Positions 1-7,897 are shown, counted from the first letter of the stretch. The stretch is DNA of 17,223 nt from Firmicutes bacterium UBA5486 (GCA_002427045.1 DIPO01000015.1:29540-46762), one strand, 5' to 3'. Made by a program: numbers and translations. Notes: a model not told the origin generated them from the sequence alone.

Positions 1-143
1 TACTTTAACATATAAACCATGTAATCAAGATCAATAAAAGGATCATTAATCCCTACGATCTCCACTTCCGGGTTATCAACCGCTGCTCTGAAAACGAGCC
101 GCCCAATACGGCCAAACCCATTAATTCCTACTTTTACTGACAT
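1..143 (-). CDS. gap: Glyceraldehyde-3-phosphate dehydrogenase, N-terminal part (runs off left edge)
   Basis: Glycolytic enzyme that oxidises glyceraldehyde-3-phosphate to 1,3-bisphosphoglycerate with NAD(P). Only the first 47 codons are visible on the minus strand. They begin MSVKVGINGFGRIGRLVFRA, the Rossmann-fold dinucleotide-binding start (GxGxxG as GFGRIGR), and continue with VEIVGINDP and LDYMVYMLK, all standard for GAPDH. The ATG at 143-141 is preceded by a strong AAAGGAGGTT ribosome binding site at 151-160. The catalytic domain lies outside the window, so NAD or NADP preference and completeness cannot be judged. It is divergent from the chemotaxis cluster on its right. Confidence 0.93.
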   Translation of the reverse strand, partial: MSVKVGINGFGRIGRLVFRAAVDNPEVEIVGINDPFIDLDYMVYMLK

Positions 144-229
144 CTTAAGTAACCTCCTTTTAATCCTACCCGGTTAAACCCGGGGACAGCTAAAAATTTT
201 AAGCCGTCCTCAAAACCGTTACCTCTAAT

Positions 230-256
230 TGTATATAAGTTTTTTTTATTCTTCAA
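230..256 (-). promoter_or_regulatory. Possible sigma-A promoter for gap
   Basis: On the minus strand a TTGAAG box (256-251) and a TATACA box (235-230) are separated by 15 bp, shorter than the usual 17. They lie about 90 bp before the gap start. The leader also holds a small CCCGG/CCGGG hairpin near 171-185. Weak candidate. Confidence 0.28.
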
Positions 257-331
257 TAACAAAAAAGGAAAACCGGTAAATTTTTAATAATTGTTAATAT
301 ATTATCCGTTTCTATACAGCATAAAGCTCGC

Positions 332-359
332 TCAAGTTATCGAGCCAAATAGACGATAT
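332..359 (+). promoter_or_regulatory. Possible sigma-28 (SigD/FliA-type) promoter for cheA
   Basis: TCAAGTTA at 332-339 and GACGATAT at 352-359 are separated by 12 bp. This resembles the flagellar sigma-28 pattern (TAAAGTTT, 11 bp, GCCGATAA), with 6 of 8 matches in each box. It faces cheA and lies about 150 bp before its ATG. The regulon context fits, but the motif is short and unproven. Confidence 0.35.
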
Positions 360-512
360 TATCTTTGTACTAACAAGATTGTTTCAAATCTTATTAATTC
401 TACATTCCTTTTATACGATTCCCTTCAGATTAGACGATTTCCATTCATATTGTAGGGTAAATCTTCAATCAGCTATTTATTCCCTTAGAGTTACTAAAAG
501 GAGGACCCTTAT

Positions 513-2090
513 ATGATAAAAAATAATCAAATTGACGAAATTGACCTTAATTTATTACCCTCTTTTATTATTGAGTCCACTGAGCATATAGAAAGATTAA
601 TCGAGATCTTACTGATTCTGGAGGAAAATCCAGAGGCGCAAGATGATCATATTGATGAATTGTTCCGGATTGCTCACCAGATCAAAGGTTCCGCAGCCAT
701 TGTCGGTCTAAATGACCTCAACCAAGCTTTTCATGAAGTAGAAAATCTTCTAGATCAAGTCAGAGAAAATATTAATCGCTTAGAAAAGCCCTTAATCAAT
801 CTATTGCTAGAATTTGCTAATGCCCTAGAAGCAACCATGGAGAACCAACTTAATGATTTTAATAAAGATTACTGGATTGCTAGGTTTAAAAAATTCAACC
901 CAGAAACTGAAAAAGAGGAGAACCAACCAACGATTAAACCCGATGTCCCCTTAATCCTAAGCAAAGAAGAGAAGGCGATAGTTGCCTCTTGGCAAGAGCA
1001 GAATAAAATCGTCTACGGCATTGAACTCCTTTTTAGCCAGGAAGCTCCATTTAGAAGTGCTGCCACTATCGCTTTTCATAATTATTTACAAAGATTCGGG
1101 GAGATTCTGACCATGGCTCCACCTTTCTCCCAGTTGTCCGAGGAAAACTTTGCGATCTTTAAAGTGGTATTATTGAAAGAAAAACCCCTTTCTTTGGAAG
1201 AACAAGATAAAATTATGGTTTTTCCGATTAATGATGGTGTAGAAAGGGTCTATATTAGGGAATGGACTTACCGTAAAGAAGAAAGTGGCAATCTTGGTGC
1301 CGGAGATTTACCAAGTAGAACAATTCGCGTTAGCACTACACAAATTGACTATGTTATGAAACAACTACGGGAACTGGTAAGCATCAAAACATCCTTGAAC
1401 CATATATCTTCTCTAGATTACCAGGATTCCTCCACTTGGAAAGAATTGAATAAAAGCTTAAAAAATCTTGAAGACCAGATTAATACTTTACAATTTGCAT
1501 TAGTAGAGCTAAGAATGGTACCTCTAAAACAGCTTTTTTCCCGCTTTACTAATTCCGTACGCAACATTGCCCGACAGGCTCAAAAGAAAATTAAACTTGA
1601 GTTTCGAGGTGAAGATATTAAAATTGACCGGGAGGTTGCTGAACAACTAATTGATCCCCTTACCCACTTAATCAGAAATGCCATTGATCATGGTGTTGAA
1701 ACTCCGGAGGAAAGAAGAAAAGCTGGTAAAGAAGTTGTCGGAAACATTCTTCTCGAAGCCCGCCAGGAAGGAAAATACATTTTAATTAGTGTCAAAGATG
1801 ATGGTAGAGGACTAAATCTACCCAAAATATTAGAAACTTCGGTTACCAAGGAACCTATTGAGGGAAATATAAGTTTATCCCCTAATGATATCCATAATAT
1901 AAAGAAAATTATCTTCACCCCTGGGTTTTCCACCACCCAACAAGCAAACAATCTCTCCGGCCGTGGTGTAGGGCTGGATATTGTCAAACATAATGTTGAG
2001 CAACTTCAAGGAATAATTGAAATCGAAACTCAGGAAAATCATGGGACTACCTTCACCTTAAAAATCCCTTTCTCGGCACACGATTTTTAG
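513..2090 (+). CDS. cheA: Chemotaxis histidine kinase CheA lacking the C-terminal P5 domain
   Basis: Sensor kinase of chemotaxis that autophosphorylates and passes phosphate to CheY and CheB. Domains in order: P1/HPt at about 10-110 with phospho-acceptor His55 in FRIAHQIKGSA; a P2-like response-regulator docking domain at about 160-255; the P3 dimerisation hairpin at about 270-335; and the P4 ATPase at about 336-520. P4 shows the N box (HLIRNAIDHG, 385-394), G1 (DDGRG, 429-433), F box (FTPGFST, 468-474) and G2 (GRGVGLDIV, 483-491). The protein stops at residue 525, directly after the last P4 strand (GTTFTLKIPF). The CheW-like P5 domain of ordinary CheA (about 650-700 residues) is therefore absent, and the 160 bp downstream do not encode it in any frame. 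The ATG follows an AAAGGAGGA site with about 7 bp spacing. First gene of the loose che cluster. Confidence 0.9.
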   Translation: MIKNNQIDEIDLNLLPSFIIESTEHIERLIEILLILEENPEAQDDHIDELFRIAHQIKGSAAIVGLNDLNQAFHEVENLLDQVRENINRLEKPLINLLLEFANALEATMENQLNDFNKDYWIARFKKFNPETEKEENQPTIKPDVPLILSKEEKAIVASWQEQNKIVYGIELLFSQEAPFRSAATIAFHNYLQRFGEILTMAPPFSQLSEENFAIFKVVLLKEKPLSLEEQDKIMVFPINDGVERVYIREWTYRKEESGNLGAGDLPSRTIRVSTTQIDYVMKQLRELVSIKTSLNHISSLDYQDSSTWKELNKSLKNLEDQINTLQFALVELRMVPLKQLFSRFTNSVRNIARQAQKKIKLEFRGEDIKIDREVAEQLIDPLTHLIRNAIDHGVETPEERRKAGKEVVGNILLEARQEGKYILISVKDDGRGLNLPKILETSVTKEPIEGNISLSPNDIHNIKKIIFTPGFSTTQQANNLSGRGVGLDIVKHNVEQLQGIIEIETQENHGTTFTLKIPFSAHDF

Positions 2091-2124
2091 CTTAAATTTA
2101 TGTGGCTACGCAACTAGTTTTCTA

Positions 2125-2182
2125 GGAATTGTCTACCAAAAAAGTTGATAGAAAAGGTGTCTGGAGAAAATTAGATAATTCC
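2125..2182. repeat. Short inverted repeat between cheA and cheD
   Basis: GGAATTGTCTA (2125-2135) is matched by TAGATAATTCC (2172-2182), an 11-bp inverted repeat with one mismatch around a 36-bp loop. The GGAATT ends resemble those of the larger inverted-repeat elements in this window, so it may be a tiny relative or a processed stem-loop. Confidence 0.4.
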
Positions 2183-2250
2183 CTTATGTACGAAAGGCCA
2201 ACGACTAATTTTGAATGAACCTCACTTAATATTATTTTGGAGAAGATTGT

Positions 2251-2727
2251 ATGAATGAAAGAAGAATTATTGAAATCTTTAGTGGGCAATACGTGGTTTC
2301 CAAAAACCAAAACCTTATAATCAGTACCATTCTTGGATCTTGTGTAGCAGTTTGCCTATATGATAAATGGGCAAAAGTAGGTGGTATGAACCATTTTATG
2401 CTTCCCACTTCTAACAAATCTAATCATAGAAATCAAAATTCAAATGGAATTTATGGCCTCCCTTCTCTAGAGATTATGATTACAGAACTATTACAATCTG
2501 GTGCACATAAATCAAGGCTTGAAGCCAAAGTCTTTGGAGGAGCAAAAGTAGTAAAGGAACTTCCTCCTAATATTCCGCAAGCTAATATTGAATTTACCCT
2601 TGATTACTTAAATAAAAACCATATTCAATTAATCTCTGCCGATACTGGTGGAGAATCCGGCAGAAAAATACATTTTGATTTATCGGATTTTTCGGTTTAT
2701 GTCAAAACTATGTCCAATAGGGCTTAA
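2251..2727 (+). CDS. cheD: Chemoreceptor glutamine deamidase CheD
   Basis: CheD deamidates specific glutamines of methyl-accepting chemoreceptors and, in Bacillus-type systems, takes part in adaptation together with CheC. The 158-residue protein has normal family length. The signature LGSCVAVCLYD carries the catalytic Cys31, and GGMNHFMLP carries catalytic His48. The 17-residue spacing between them matches the family, with Ser25/Thr26 in the place of the third catalytic residue. AKVFGGA (92-98) is another conserved block. The ATG is preceded by TTGGAGAAG. CheD begins 160 bp after cheA and is followed by an inverted-repeat element before cheR, so the cluster is not tightly packed. No cheC is visible in the window. 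Confidence 0.93.
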   Translation: MNERRIIEIFSGQYVVSKNQNLIISTILGSCVAVCLYDKWAKVGGMNHFMLPTSNKSNHRNQNSNGIYGLPSLEIMITELLQSGAHKSRLEAKVFGGAKVVKELPPNIPQANIEFTLDYLNKNHIQLISADTGGESGRKIHFDLSDFSVYVKTMSNRA

Positions 2728-2734
2728 TATATGA

Positions 2735-2885
2735 GAGAATTGCATAATTAACTATCTCACATTTCGCACCTTTTGAGTAAAGTCCAAGCTAAATGTGTTT
2801 TTGAATGGATACGAAATATAAGCCCAGCTTAGATAGTAAAAGTGTAAAAAGTGAAACCTAGCTCTTTAACCATTATGCAATTCTT
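2735..2885. mobile_element. MITE-like inverted-repeat element A (between cheD and cheR)
   Basis: Non-coding element of about 150 bp bounded by GAATTGCATAAT (2737-2748) and its inverse ATTATGCAATTC (2872-2883). Just inside the ends a second inverted pair is recognisable (ATTTCGCACC-TTTT against AAAAAGTGAAA). The interior block around AAGCCCAGCTT aligns with AAGCCCGGCT of element C at 7167-7345, so the two are diverged copies of one family. No transposase is encoded. It ends about 30 bp before the cheR start. Confidence 0.62.
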
Positions 2886-2917
2886 TATTATAAGTAAGCA
2901 ACGGGAAGTGTTAGTTG

Positions 2918-3757
2918 ATGAAAGAGAACTCTATTCATCCCCCCAACAACCACGAAATCAATGAACTCTGTCAAATTATCAATACTAATCTTGGTTTTAA
3001 ATATGATCAGCAAAAAAAATATCTAATCGTATCCCGGTTAGATAAACGCCTTATGCAGTTGGGATTCTCTAATTACAGCCAATATCTCGAGTATTTGCAA
3101 ACAGAACCTCAAGAACATAGTAACCTTTTTGCATTATTAACTACCAATGTAACCTCTTTTTTTCGTGAAGCTATTCATTTTCGTTTTATTAAGGAAGTTC
3201 TACTTCCTCAGTACTGTGAAATCAATAAAACGAATCGAATAATTCGCGCCTGGTCGGCCGGTTGCTCTTCCGGAGAAGAAGCTTACAGCCTAGCGATTGC
3301 CCTCCGAGAGTATCTAGGAGCAGATTGGGACATTATGGTCTTAGCCTCTGATATTAGTACTAATCGCTTACAGATCGGCTCTGAAGGAGGACCTTATACC
3401 AAGGAACAAGTAGCCATCATTCCCCAGCATCTTCTGGGGAAATACTTTAGTATCAAGAAAATTGGGGACCGGACTGTTTATCATGTAAAACCCCATCTCC
3501 GGCAGATGGTTGCTTTCCGTTTAATGAACCTCTTGGATCACGATACGCTTCCCGGCAATATCCGTCTTAATATTATCTTCTGCCGGAATGTATTCATTTA
3601 TATGACTTCTGAAGCTAAAAGTAAAATCCTATCTGGTTTCTATACTCGTTTGTTATCTGATGGCCATCTTTTTCTTGGCCTCTCAGAATCATTAAACAGT
3701 AATCATCCTTACTGGAATTCAATAGGTAAATCAATCTATCAAAAAAAGTTAAGGTAA
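2918..3757 (+). CDS. cheR: Chemotaxis protein methyltransferase CheR
   Basis: Uses S-adenosylmethionine to methylate glutamates of chemoreceptors, opposing CheB. The protein of 279 residues has normal length. It carries the N-terminal helical domain (about 10-70), the TTNVTSFFRE motif (75-84), the SAM-binding loop AWSAGCSSGEEAYSLA (111-126), ASDIS (143-147), and FCRNVFIYM (221-229), all diagnostic of CheR. The ATG at 2918 sits 9 bp after GGGAAG; a TTG directly before it (2915) is an equally readable start and would add one residue. The element ending at about 2885 lies just upstream, so the gene may depend on read-through from cheD or on a promoter within that element. The next gene, cheB, is 580 bp away. 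Confidence 0.93.
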   Translation: MKENSIHPPNNHEINELCQIINTNLGFKYDQQKKYLIVSRLDKRLMQLGFSNYSQYLEYLQTEPQEHSNLFALLTTNVTSFFREAIHFRFIKEVLLPQYCEINKTNRIIRAWSAGCSSGEEAYSLAIALREYLGADWDIMVLASDISTNRLQIGSEGGPYTKEQVAIIPQHLLGKYFSIKKIGDRTVYHVKPHLRQMVAFRLMNLLDHDTLPGNIRLNIIFCRNVFIYMTSEAKSKILSGFYTRLLSDGHLFLGLSESLNSNHPYWNSIGKSIYQKKLR

Positions 3758-4338
3758 AGACTGTTTTTAAATCCTCAAGGCCCCTTGCTAGCTAGTATTT
3801 GAGAATGCCTTTAAAGCTTTTCGCCCAAGAATATTACAGATTGCCTTAGACATTTATATAAATACAAGATATAATGATCTTTAACTTGAGGGAATTACAT
3901 AAATACCTTAGGCTCATTTGACCACAATCAACGATTTACTTTAATTTTAAAGGGTTTTTTTATTTTCGAAAACCCCCTTAAACCAGGATATATTGTGGTT
4001 AATTTAGGGAATGTATAATTTAGTTTTTAAGATTCAACCACAATATATTGATAGCCCACTAGTAATTGTTTAAGATTAGACAATTACCTCGAATAAAAGT
4101 CAAACACTATATGGTCGTTCATGCCGCCTACCCACAGTATACGAAGTAATGTAAATCAAGGGCGGGTGAATCGGCAAGCCCCATAGGCATTTCCCGTATT
4201 GGTCAAATACAAGTTTAAGGTAATTATGCAATTCCCTTAATTATAAAACCATCAATACTTTGTAATTTTATTTGCAATAAATTATATAATTTTCTTATAA
4301 CATAGATCTGGTATTTTAAAAAGTTTCAATAATTGGGG
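3758..4338 (+). other. Long non-coding gap between cheR and cheB
   Basis: No credible open frame occurs in these 581 bp. About 130 bp of AT-rich sequence precede inverted-repeat element B (3888-4240), and about 100 bp of very AT-rich sequence lead to cheB. The latter could hold a promoter, but no clear pair of boxes stands out. Confidence 0.55.
3888..4240. mobile_element. Large MITE-like element B with internal hairpins (between cheR and cheB)
   Basis: Ends GGGAATTACATAAATACCT (3889-3907) and AGGTAATTATGCAATTCCC (4218-4236) pair with 17 of 19 matches, delimiting a non-coding element of about 350 bp. Inside are nested stems: TTTTAAAGGGTTTT against AAAACCCCCTTAAA (about 3946-3982), ATATATTGTGGTT against AACCACAATATAT (3988-4000 and 4037-4049), and GTAATTGT against ACAATTAC (4062-4069 and 4080-4087). 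The right part (about 4117-4200) is distinctly more GC-rich and contains TGCCG and CGGCA blocks. No transposase is present. Confidence 0.6.
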
Positions 4339-5412
4339 ATGATTTCAATTAATAAGAAAATTAAAGTACTAATAATAGATGATTCCGCATTTATCCGCTG
4401 TTTTTTAACAGATCTCATTTCTACCACTACGGATTTAGAGGTGGTAGCGGCTGTCCCAGACCCCACGAAAGCCATAAAATTTCTTAAAGAAGATAAGGTT
4501 GATGTCATTACCCTAGATGTAGAAATGCCTAATATGGATGGATTAGAATTCCTGCGCTACCTGATGAAGTTTTACCCTAAACCAGTCTTAATGATTAGTT
4601 CCTGGACCCATACCAGTAGCGAATTAGCTGTTAAAGCTTTATCTTTGGGAGCAATTGATTGTGTGGGAAAACCTATGATTGGTTTTCGCGAAGGAATGGA
4701 GAAATTAAAAGCCGAAATACTTGATAAGATCAGAGTTGCCGCCCAAGCTCAAGTAAGCAAAAACTCTTTTGTTTCCCTAAACCAGAAAAACCTTTCTCCT
4801 GTTTTTCCAGCCTCTCCGGGAACAGAACTAGAGATTACTACCGATAAAGTTATTGCGATTGGGGCCTCAACCGGTGGAACTGTTGCCCTAACTGAGATAT
4901 TTAAAAAGCTTCATCCACAAGTTCCCGGGATTATCATAATTCAACATATGTCAGCGATGTTTACTCCTTCATTTGCCGCTTCCTTACAACAAGTAAGCCA
5001 TCTTAAAGTTAAGGAAGCAGCAGATAAAGACCAGATCATAACCGGCCAAGCCTTAGTCGTACCGGGAGGAAAAAGTTTAACGATTGAAAAAAGTGGAGCA
5101 AAATATCAAGTGAAACTTGCACCACCGCTACGTGATTCCATTTATAACCCTTCGATCAATCATACACTAAACTCCATAGCTAACGTAGCAGGCCGTAATG
5201 CCATGGGGATTATTCTCACCGGAATGGGAGATGATGGAGCGATCGGTTTAAAAGCCATGAGAGAAAAAGGAGCTTATACTATCGCTCAAGATGAAAAAAC
5301 CTCAGTTATTTACGGCATGCCCCAAAAAGCCTGGGAAAATGGAGGAGCAGTAAAACAAGTCTCCCTCGACCAAGTCTATTCTGAAATCCATCATTGGTCA
5401 GGTATAAAATAA
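4339..5412 (+). CDS. cheB: Chemotaxis response regulator / protein-glutamate methylesterase CheB
   Basis: CheB removes methyl groups added by CheR (and can deamidate receptor glutamines) once phosphorylated by CheA. Numbered from the ATG at 4339 (357 residues, normal length), the N-terminal receiver domain carries the acidic pair Asp14/Asp15, phospho-acceptor Asp60 in TLDVEMP, and Lys111 in GKP. A linker at about 135-165 leads to the esterase domain, which has the catalytic triad Ser177 (GASTGG), His203 (IQHM) and Asp299 (TGMGDDG). A TTG six bases upstream (4333) is an alternative start. Neither has a good ribosome binding site, which is unusual for this window and may mean weak translation. 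The gene ends at a bidirectional hairpin shared with the convergent acyl-CoA synthetase. Confidence 0.93.
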   Translation: MISINKKIKVLIIDDSAFIRCFLTDLISTTTDLEVVAAVPDPTKAIKFLKEDKVDVITLDVEMPNMDGLEFLRYLMKFYPKPVLMISSWTHTSSELAVKALSLGAIDCVGKPMIGFREGMEKLKAEILDKIRVAAQAQVSKNSFVSLNQKNLSPVFPASPGTELEITTDKVIAIGASTGGTVALTEIFKKLHPQVPGIIIIQHMSAMFTPSFAASLQQVSHLKVKEAADKDQIITGQALVVPGGKSLTIEKSGAKYQVKLAPPLRDSIYNPSINHTLNSIANVAGRNAMGIILTGMGDDGAIGLKAMREKGAYTIAQDEKTSVIYGMPQKAWENGGAVKQVSLDQVYSEIHHWSGIK

Positions 5413-5443
5413 ACCTCCGCTTTTTACCCCTTCTAATTAAATA

Positions 5444-5474
5444 AGGTTCGCGTTACTATATAACTCGCGAACCT
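5444..5474. terminator. Bidirectional terminator between convergent cheB and acyl-CoA synthetase
   Basis: Perfect 9-bp stem AGGTTCGCG (5444-5452) and CGCGAACCT (5466-5474) around a 13-base AT-rich loop. It lies 31 bp after the cheB stop and 10 bp after the stop of the opposite gene. The plus-side tail is CTTCACTTTACTATTT; the minus-side tail is TATTTAATT. The T-runs are imperfect, but the position between convergent genes supports the call. Confidence 0.72.
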
Positions 5475-5484
5475 CTTCACTTTA

Positions 5485-7155
5485 CTATTTCTGATCTTTA
5501 TTCCTAATCTCTACCCGCCTAATCTTACCACTAATTGTCTTTGGAAGTTCAGGAACAAACTCCACTACTCTCGGATATTTATATGGAGCTGTCACCCGTT
5601 TCACATGATTCTGCAGTTCTTTTGCCAGTTCCTCGCTGGGGGAATAATCCGCTGTTAATACAATCGTAGCTTTAACCACCTGTCCCCTTACCGGATCTGG
5701 AACTCCGGTAATTGCGCATTCTAAAACAGCTGGATGCTCAAGAAGAGCACTCTCTACCTCAAAGGGTCCAATCCGATAGCCTGAACTTTTGATCACATCA
5801 TCGGTTCTACCCTCAAACCAATAATAACCATCCTCATCCTGCCAGGCAGTATCGCCGGTATGATAAATACCATCATACCAAACACTTTCAGTTTTTTCCC
5901 GATCTTGATAATAGCCGCAGAAAATACCCACTGGTATTCTTTTATCGGTACGAATTACAACCTCGCCAATCTCTCCAACTTCACAAGAATTACCATTCTC
6001 ATCTATAAGATCTACATCATAACCGGGAGAAGGTTTTCCCATAGAACCAGGTTTGGGCTCCATCCCAGGAAAGGTCCCCATTACTAATGTTAATTCCGTC
6101 TGGCCATACCCTTCCATCAATTTAATCCCGGTCATTTTGAGAAATTGGTAATAAACTTCAGGGTTTAACGGTTCACCGGCTACCGCACAATAATGCAGTT
6201 TATCCCAGTTATATTTAGTCAGATCCTCTCTGATTAAATACCGGTAAATCGTTGGCGGTGCACAGAAAGTAGTCACCCCATATTTCTCAATCACTTGCAA
6301 AAGATCTTTTGCATCAAATCTTTCGAAATCATAAACAAACACCGCACTCCCCGCGATCCATTGGCCATAAATCTTTCCCCATACTGCTTTCGCCCATCCC
6401 GTATCCGCTACTGTTAAGTGAAGGCCATTCTCCTCAACATTCTGCCAGTATTTAGCTGTTACTATATGCCCCAAAGGATAGATAAAATTATGTGTCACCA
6501 TCTTTGGTTGTCCAGTAGTTCCGGAAGTAAAATAGAGTAAGGAGATATCTTCATTAGTAATCATCTCTTCTCCGGTAGGCCTAGTAAAGCTGGGTTCGGA
6601 TTTTTCCAGTTCCCGCTCAAAATTTAACCAACCCGGACGTTGTCCTCCCACTAAGACTTTATATTTAAGAGAAGGTGATTCTTCTGCCGCATCTTCAATA
6701 TGTTTAATCACTTCATCATCAGCTACCGTAATAATCATTTTTATACCGGCTGCATTATTACGATAGACCAGATCCGGTGCAGTCAACAGATGGGTAGCCG
6801 GAACAGCAATCGCCCCTATTTTATGGAGGCCCAAAAGTGCGAACCAGAACTCATACCGCCGCTTCAGAATCAGCATTACCCGATCCCCTTTTCGGATTCC
6901 CATTCTCTTGAAAAACTGTGCTGCCCGATTGCTATACTCTTTAATCGCTGAAAACTTAATGTTACAAGAGTTACCTTGCTCATCACACCAAACGATCGCA
7001 ACTTTCTCCGGAGTCTCTTCTGCAATCTTATCCGCCACATCATAGGCAAAATTAAAATTAGACGGTACTTTTATCTGAAAACTCTTAACAAACTCTTCAT
7101 ATGAATGAAAATCTCCTGCTACAAATCTTTTTAACATTTGTTCTCTAAACCTCAC
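5485..7155 (-). CDS. AMP-forming acyl-CoA synthetase (medium-chain-type)
   Basis: Activates a carboxylic acid with ATP to the acyl-adenylate and then transfers it to coenzyme A. It is a complete ANL-superfamily enzyme of 556 residues: the ATP-binding loop FTSGTTGQPK (209-218), GYGQTE (349-354), Asp435 in YHTGD, GRTDDVIKSSGYRIGP (449-464), and catalytic Lys544 in ISGKIRR. The N-terminal PSNFNFAYDVAD segment and overall pattern resemble medium-chain/aryl acyl-CoA synthetases rather than acetyl-CoA synthetase; the substrate cannot be assigned. The XRE-cupin regulator lies upstream on the same strand. The GTG start at 7155 lacks a good ribosome binding site; an ATG six codons in (7137) is an alternative. 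An inverted-repeat element ends about 11 bp upstream of the GTG and may have displaced the native leader. Confidence 0.9.
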   Translation of the reverse strand: MRFREQMLKRFVAGDFHSYEEFVKSFQIKVPSNFNFAYDVADKIAEETPEKVAIVWCDEQGNSCNIKFSAIKEYSNRAAQFFKRMGIRKGDRVMLILKRRYEFWFALLGLHKIGAIAVPATHLLTAPDLVYRNNAAGIKMIITVADDEVIKHIEDAAEESPSLKYKVLVGGQRPGWLNFERELEKSEPSFTRPTGEEMITNEDISLLYFTSGTTGQPKMVTHNFIYPLGHIVTAKYWQNVEENGLHLTVADTGWAKAVWGKIYGQWIAGSAVFVYDFERFDAKDLLQVIEKYGVTTFCAPPTIYRYLIREDLTKYNWDKLHYCAVAGEPLNPEVYYQFLKMTGIKLMEGYGQTELTLVMGTFPGMEPKPGSMGKPSPGYDVDLIDENGNSCEVGEIGEVVIRTDKRIPVGIFCGYYQDREKTESVWYDGIYHTGDTAWQDEDGYYWFEGRTDDVIKSSGYRIGPFEVESALLEHPAVLECAITGVPDPVRGQVVKATIVLTADYSPSEELAKELQNHVKRVTAPYKYPRVVEFVPELPKTISGKIRRVEIRNKDQK

Positions 7156-7165
7156 TTGTAAGCTT

Positions 7166-7346
7166 GGGGAATTGCATAATTACCAATCTCCATTTCGCAT
7201 CCTTTAAACAAAGGACAAACACAATTAATTATTTCAAAACTGGATGTAAAATAAAGCCCGGCTGAATTTGGAAAGTATGAAAAGCGAAATTGGTACCCAT
7301 TGACCACTTCAATCTAAATGCTATTGGTATGAATTATACAATTCCT
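7166..7346. mobile_element. MITE-like inverted-repeat element C (between the XRE-cupin gene and the acyl-CoA synthetase)
   Basis: Element of about 180 bp with ends GGAATTGCATAATTACCA (from 7168) and TGGTATGAATTATACAATTCC (to 7345), the second end carrying a three-base insertion. Internal subterminal repeats TACCAATCTCCATTTCGC and GCGAAATTGGTA pair. The block GGATGTAAAATAAAGCCCGG aligns with element A at 2735-2885. It fills the whole gap between the two genes and reaches to within about 6 bp of the regulator stop codon. It is non-coding. Confidence 0.62.
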
Positions 7347-7351
7347 TAAAA

Positions 7352-7897
7352 CTATAATATTACAGCTAAAAATTGAGCTGGTTTCCCATTTAAAGCCTGC
7401 ATCCCATGATCTTTACCTGAATCAAAATAAAGAGAATCCCCAGGGTTTAAAATTATCTCATTCCCATCAAGAACCACCTTCAGTTTACCTGATAAAAGAT
7501 AATTAAATTCCTGGCCAGGATGGTTATTAAGTTTTAACGGACGCCCAGGTTCTACCGTAACTAAAAATGGTTCACCTTTTTTAAGGATAAAGTTATAGGC
7601 CAGGCTCTGATATTTATAGTCTTTTCTTCTTTCTACAGAAACCCCTTTCCCTTTTCTGGTTAGAGCATACGTACGTAATCGCGGTTCTTCCCCAGTAATA
7701 AGCGAACTTAACTCCATATTAAACACACGGGCAATTTTATGCAGAATACCTACAGGTATATCCTCCTGACCGCTTTCATAGTTCCGGTATAAAGTAACCG
7801 TAATCTCTAGCTCTTCTGCTAATTGCTCCTGAGTATAACCATAAATCTCCCGTATTTCTTTTATCCTAGTTGCAATCTGTCTAATTTCTTCCTCCAC
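7352..7897 (-). CDS. XRE-family transcriptional regulator with C-terminal cupin domain
   Basis: Predicted DNA-binding regulator of 181 residues. The N-terminal XRE helix-turn-helix spans about 10-66 (RIKEIREIYGYTQEQLAEEL, then TLYRNYESGQEDIP), and a small beta-barrel cupin spans about 115-180 (NHPGQEFNYLLSGKLKV, NPGDSLYFDSGKDHGM). In this family the cupin is thought to sense a small ligand. The acyl-CoA synthetase directly downstream on the same strand suggests it controls that gene and perhaps responds to its substrate or product; this is inference. The GTG start (7897) is chosen because a full AGGAGG site lies 7 bp before it. An inverted-repeat end lies about 45 bp upstream, within the likely promoter. 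Confidence 0.88.
   Translation of the reverse strand: MEEEIRQIATRIKEIREIYGYTQEQLAEELEITVTLYRNYESGQEDIPVGILHKIARVFNMELSSLITGEEPRLRTYALTRKGKGVSVERRKDYKYQSLAYNFILKKGEPFLVTVEPGRPLKLNNHPGQEFNYLLSGKLKVVLDGNEIILNPGDSLYFDSGKDHGMQALNGKPAQFLAVIL

Larger units (their letters stand above)
144..512. other. Divergent intergenic region between gap and cheA
   Basis: A 369-bp AT-rich non-coding stretch between divergent genes. It holds the gap leader with its ribosome binding site at 151-160, a weak gap promoter, and a sigma-28-like motif facing cheA. No credible open frame is seen on either strand. Confidence 0.6.

Noticed and set aside
1688..1987. Antisense frame of 99 codons within cheA
   Set aside because: Fully contained in the conserved kinase domain of cheA; a codon-bias shadow.
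3946..3982. Hairpin AAAGGGTTTT / AAAACCCCCTT as the cheR terminator
   Set aside because: It lies inside inverted-repeat element B about 190 bp after cheR and lacks a trailing T-run, so it is better explained as part of the element.
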